NCBI RefSeq assembly: GCF_025561445.1
Contig: NZ_CP095096.1
Span: forward strand, 413,822-477,821
DNA: 64,000 nucleotides
Source of the DNA: Staphylococcus sp. IVB6181
Lineage (GTDB): Bacteria > Bacillota > Bacilli > Staphylococcales > Staphylococcaceae
Direction: 5' to 3'
The notes under the pieces were generated by a model. It saw nothing but the letters and a program-made list of their open reading frames with translations. It made no database searches and had not been told where the DNA came from. The translations under genes and the position numbers were made by a program. Below are positions 62,194 to 64,000 of this stretch, in pieces. Positions within the stretch are counted from its first letter, which is position 1. Every line of letters starts with the position of its first letter.

Positions 62194-64000
62194 TTATTCG
62201 TTTTCTTTACGACGACGTGCATTTAATAAGAATAATGTACCAGCACTTGCGATTACTGAACCAGAAAGTAAACCGAATAATACTTGATCTTGTTCACCAG
62301 TTGCAGGTAATTGTTTTTTAGCGTCTTTAGCTTTTTGAGCAGCAGCAGCTTTTTGGTCTGCAGCTTTTTGAGGAGTTTTTACGCCTTGAGCAGGTGCTTT
62401 TTTACCGTCTTTAGTTACTTGGTCTTTACCAGTAGTTTTTCCTGAGTTATCTACTTTATTTGTAGTTTTAGCAGGAGTTGTAGTAGTTGCTTTTTTATCA
62501 TCTTTTTTAACAACTTTAGCTTTTAATGCGTCTGCATCTTTAGCAGCTTTAACAATTGCTTGTAAATCTTTTCCTTGGTGTGCAGCTTCAGCAATTTCAG
62601 TTTGGAAAGCAGCTTTTTCTGCAGGTGTTAAGTTTTTCAAAGCAGCTACAGCTTTGTGTGCTGCGTTTGCTTTATCTAAAACAGCTTTAGAAAGAGCTTG
62701 TGAAGAACCTGCTTCTTTAACGTTTTTGTCTTTAGCATTTAAGACTCTAGCGTTGTTTAAGATGTTTTCAAGGTTAGCAGAGTTGTTGTTAGCGATGTCG
62801 CTGTTGATTTGTTTATTGAATGCGCCTTTTTGTTGATCAGTTAAGTTAGTTAAACCGCTGATAGTGTCAAAAGCGTATTGAGCTAAATCTTGAGTAGTTT
62901 TAGGTGCATCTTGTGAATGATCTTCTTTAACGTTTTTGTCTTTAGCATTTTTAGCGTTTAAGACTCTAGCGTTGTTTAAGATGTTTTCAAGGTTAGCAGA
63001 GTTGTTGTTAGCGATGTCGCTGTTGATTTGTTTGTTGAAAGCACCTTTTTGTTGATCAGTTAAGTTAGTTAAACCGCTGATAGTATCAAAAGCGTGTTGA
63101 GCTAAATCTTGAGTAGTTTTAGGTGCATCTTGTGAATGATCTTCTTTAACGTTTTTGTCTTTAGCGTTTTTAGCATTTAAGACTCTAGCGTTGTTTAAGA
63201 TGTTTTCAAGGTTAGCAGAGTTGTTGTTAGCGATGTCGCTGTTGATTTGTTTGTTGAAAGCACCTTTTTGTTGATCAGTTAAGTTAGTTAAACCGCTGAT
63301 AGTATCAAAAGCGTGTTGAGCTAAATCTTGAGTAGTTTTAGGTGCGTCTTGTGAATGGTTTTCTTTAACATTTTTTCTTCGCCGTTGATTTTATCAAGTT
63401 GTGTAGCATCTTTAACTACAGATTCAACAGCAGCACCAACTTGTGCATTACGTTTCACTTGGTTGTAGAAACCATTTTTTTGTTGGTCAGTTAAGTTGTG
63501 TAAAGCAGCGATTTTAGCTGTAGCACCATTGATTGCATCTAATTGTTTAGCGTCTTTAAGAACTGGTTCAGTTGATTGTCCAACTTCAACGTTTCTAAGA
63601 ACTTGTTTGTGGAAACCAGCTTTTTCTTTAGCTGAAAGGTTTTTCAATGCGTCGATTGAGCGTTGAGTTTGACCTGCAGCTTTTTGTTTTTGTTCTTGTT
63701 CTTTAGCAGCATTTTTAGCAAGTTGAACTTGAGCATCTACTGCTTTAGCATCTTTAACGATACCAGGGATTTCAGCTACACCAGCTTTAGCAATTTTAGC
63801 ATTGTAGATAGCTTTGTTTTCTTTAGAGATGTTAGCTAATTTGTTAACTTCAGCTTGTGCTTTTTTAACTTGTTCTTTAGCTACATTTTGAGCAGTTTGA
63901 ACTTGTTTTTTAACAGCAGCTTGGTTAGCGTTTGCTTGGTCTGCTTGAACTGCATCGTTAAGTACTGCTTCAACAGGTGGTTGTTGAGTTTGAGCACTTT
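62194..64000 (-). pseudogene. LPXTG cell-wall anchored repeat protein (5' partial, frameshifted)
   Basis: Runs off the right edge on the minus strand; the first readable residues are SAQTQQPPVEAVLNDAVQAD. Three kinds of ~50-residue helical modules of the protein A/GA type follow (NLTDQQKNGFYNQVKRNAQ, VVKDATQLDKIN, LKNLSAKEKAGFHKQV). At 63371-63376 the minus strand has six A where seven are needed (GEEK then NVKEN), and the frame ends at 63321. In the restored frame come three near-identical repeats, a Lys/Thr-rich wall-spanning region (~62330-62520), LPATG, a hydrophobic span and RRRKENE, so a sortase substrate. Possible roles are adhesion or binding of albumin or antibody; not shown. Confidence 0.85.
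62712..63359 (-). repeat. Three tandem near-identical repeats of the surface protein
   Basis: Units 63141-63359 and 62922-63140 are 219 bases each (73 residues) and nearly identical; unit 62712-62921 is 210 bases, lacking nine bases (three residues) in the AKNAK spacer. Each codes for a helix bundle with NLTDQQKGAFNKQIN and ILNNARVLN. All lengths are multiples of three, so gain or loss of units keeps frame. Confidence 0.92.

Noticed and set aside
1..64000. CRISPR arrays, tRNA, rRNA, insertion sequences
   Set aside because: No regularly spaced short repeats, no cloverleaf or rRNA sequence, no transposase found. The only long repeats code for the surface protein.

Overview
The window looks like a chromosomal stretch of a low-GC staphylococcus, most likely a coagulase-negative species of the S. 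carnosus / S. simulans type. Evidence: a staphylococcal class I fructose-bisphosphate aldolase, an mnh2-type Na+/H+ antiporter operon preceded by the small integrase-like gene that I recall flanking it in other staphylococci, a MupG-MurQPR locus, CadD/CadX, glycerol-type wall teichoic acid genes and an LPXTG surface protein. Species assignment is inference; no rRNA, tRNA, CRISPR array, prophage or insertion sequence was seen.

Layout. 1-10 kb: 3' end of a teichoic acid polymerase, a frameshifted DUF488 gene, a Nudix hydrolase coupled to a phospholipase-D/helicase/DUF3427 protein, fda, a MOSC protein, a possible small RNA, and a formamidase operon whose fmdA is frameshifted. 10-19.6 kb: adhE behind a Rex operator, the MurNAc catabolic operon (mupG-murQ-murP-murR plus an alpha/beta hydrolase) behind a cre site, and cadD-cadX behind two palindromes. 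19.7-26 kb: proP-like transporter, a pair of paralogous membrane proteins of unknown role, a pair of paralogous lipoproteins (second one frameshifted) and a catalytically degenerate tyrosine-recombinase-like protein. 26-32 kb: mnhA2-G2. 32-39.7 kb: ldhD with a Rex operator inside its promoter, an amino acid permease, an NDxxF lipoprotein, an ABC exporter and small proteins. 39.8-49 kb: dhaKLM, tagD, two tandem TagF-glycosyltransferase fusions and a membrane acyltransferase. 49.5-58 kb: permease, ketopantoate-reductase-like protein, aldA, a GtrB-like glycosyltransferase, a tandem family of three tiny membrane proteins (one with an in-frame TGA) and a second ABC exporter. 58-64 kb: a CcpA-type regulated pentitol operon (kinase, transporter with in-frame TGA, dehydrogenase) and a repeat-rich LPXTG protein running off the right edge with a frameshift in a poly-A run.

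How it fits together. Fermentation (adhE, ldhD) shares the redox regulator Rex; carbon scavenging (MurNAc, pentitol) carries cre sites for CcpA; glycerol chemistry (DhaKLM, TagD, TagF fusions) and cell-envelope enzymes form an envelope block. A striking global feature is gene decay: four single-base frameshifts (DUF488, fmdA, lipoprotein 2, LPXTG protein) and two TGA codons where Trp is likely (small membrane protein, pentitol transporter). This is either true loss of dispensable functions, as I recall being described for S. carnosus, or sequencing error; re-sequencing of the six sites would settle it.
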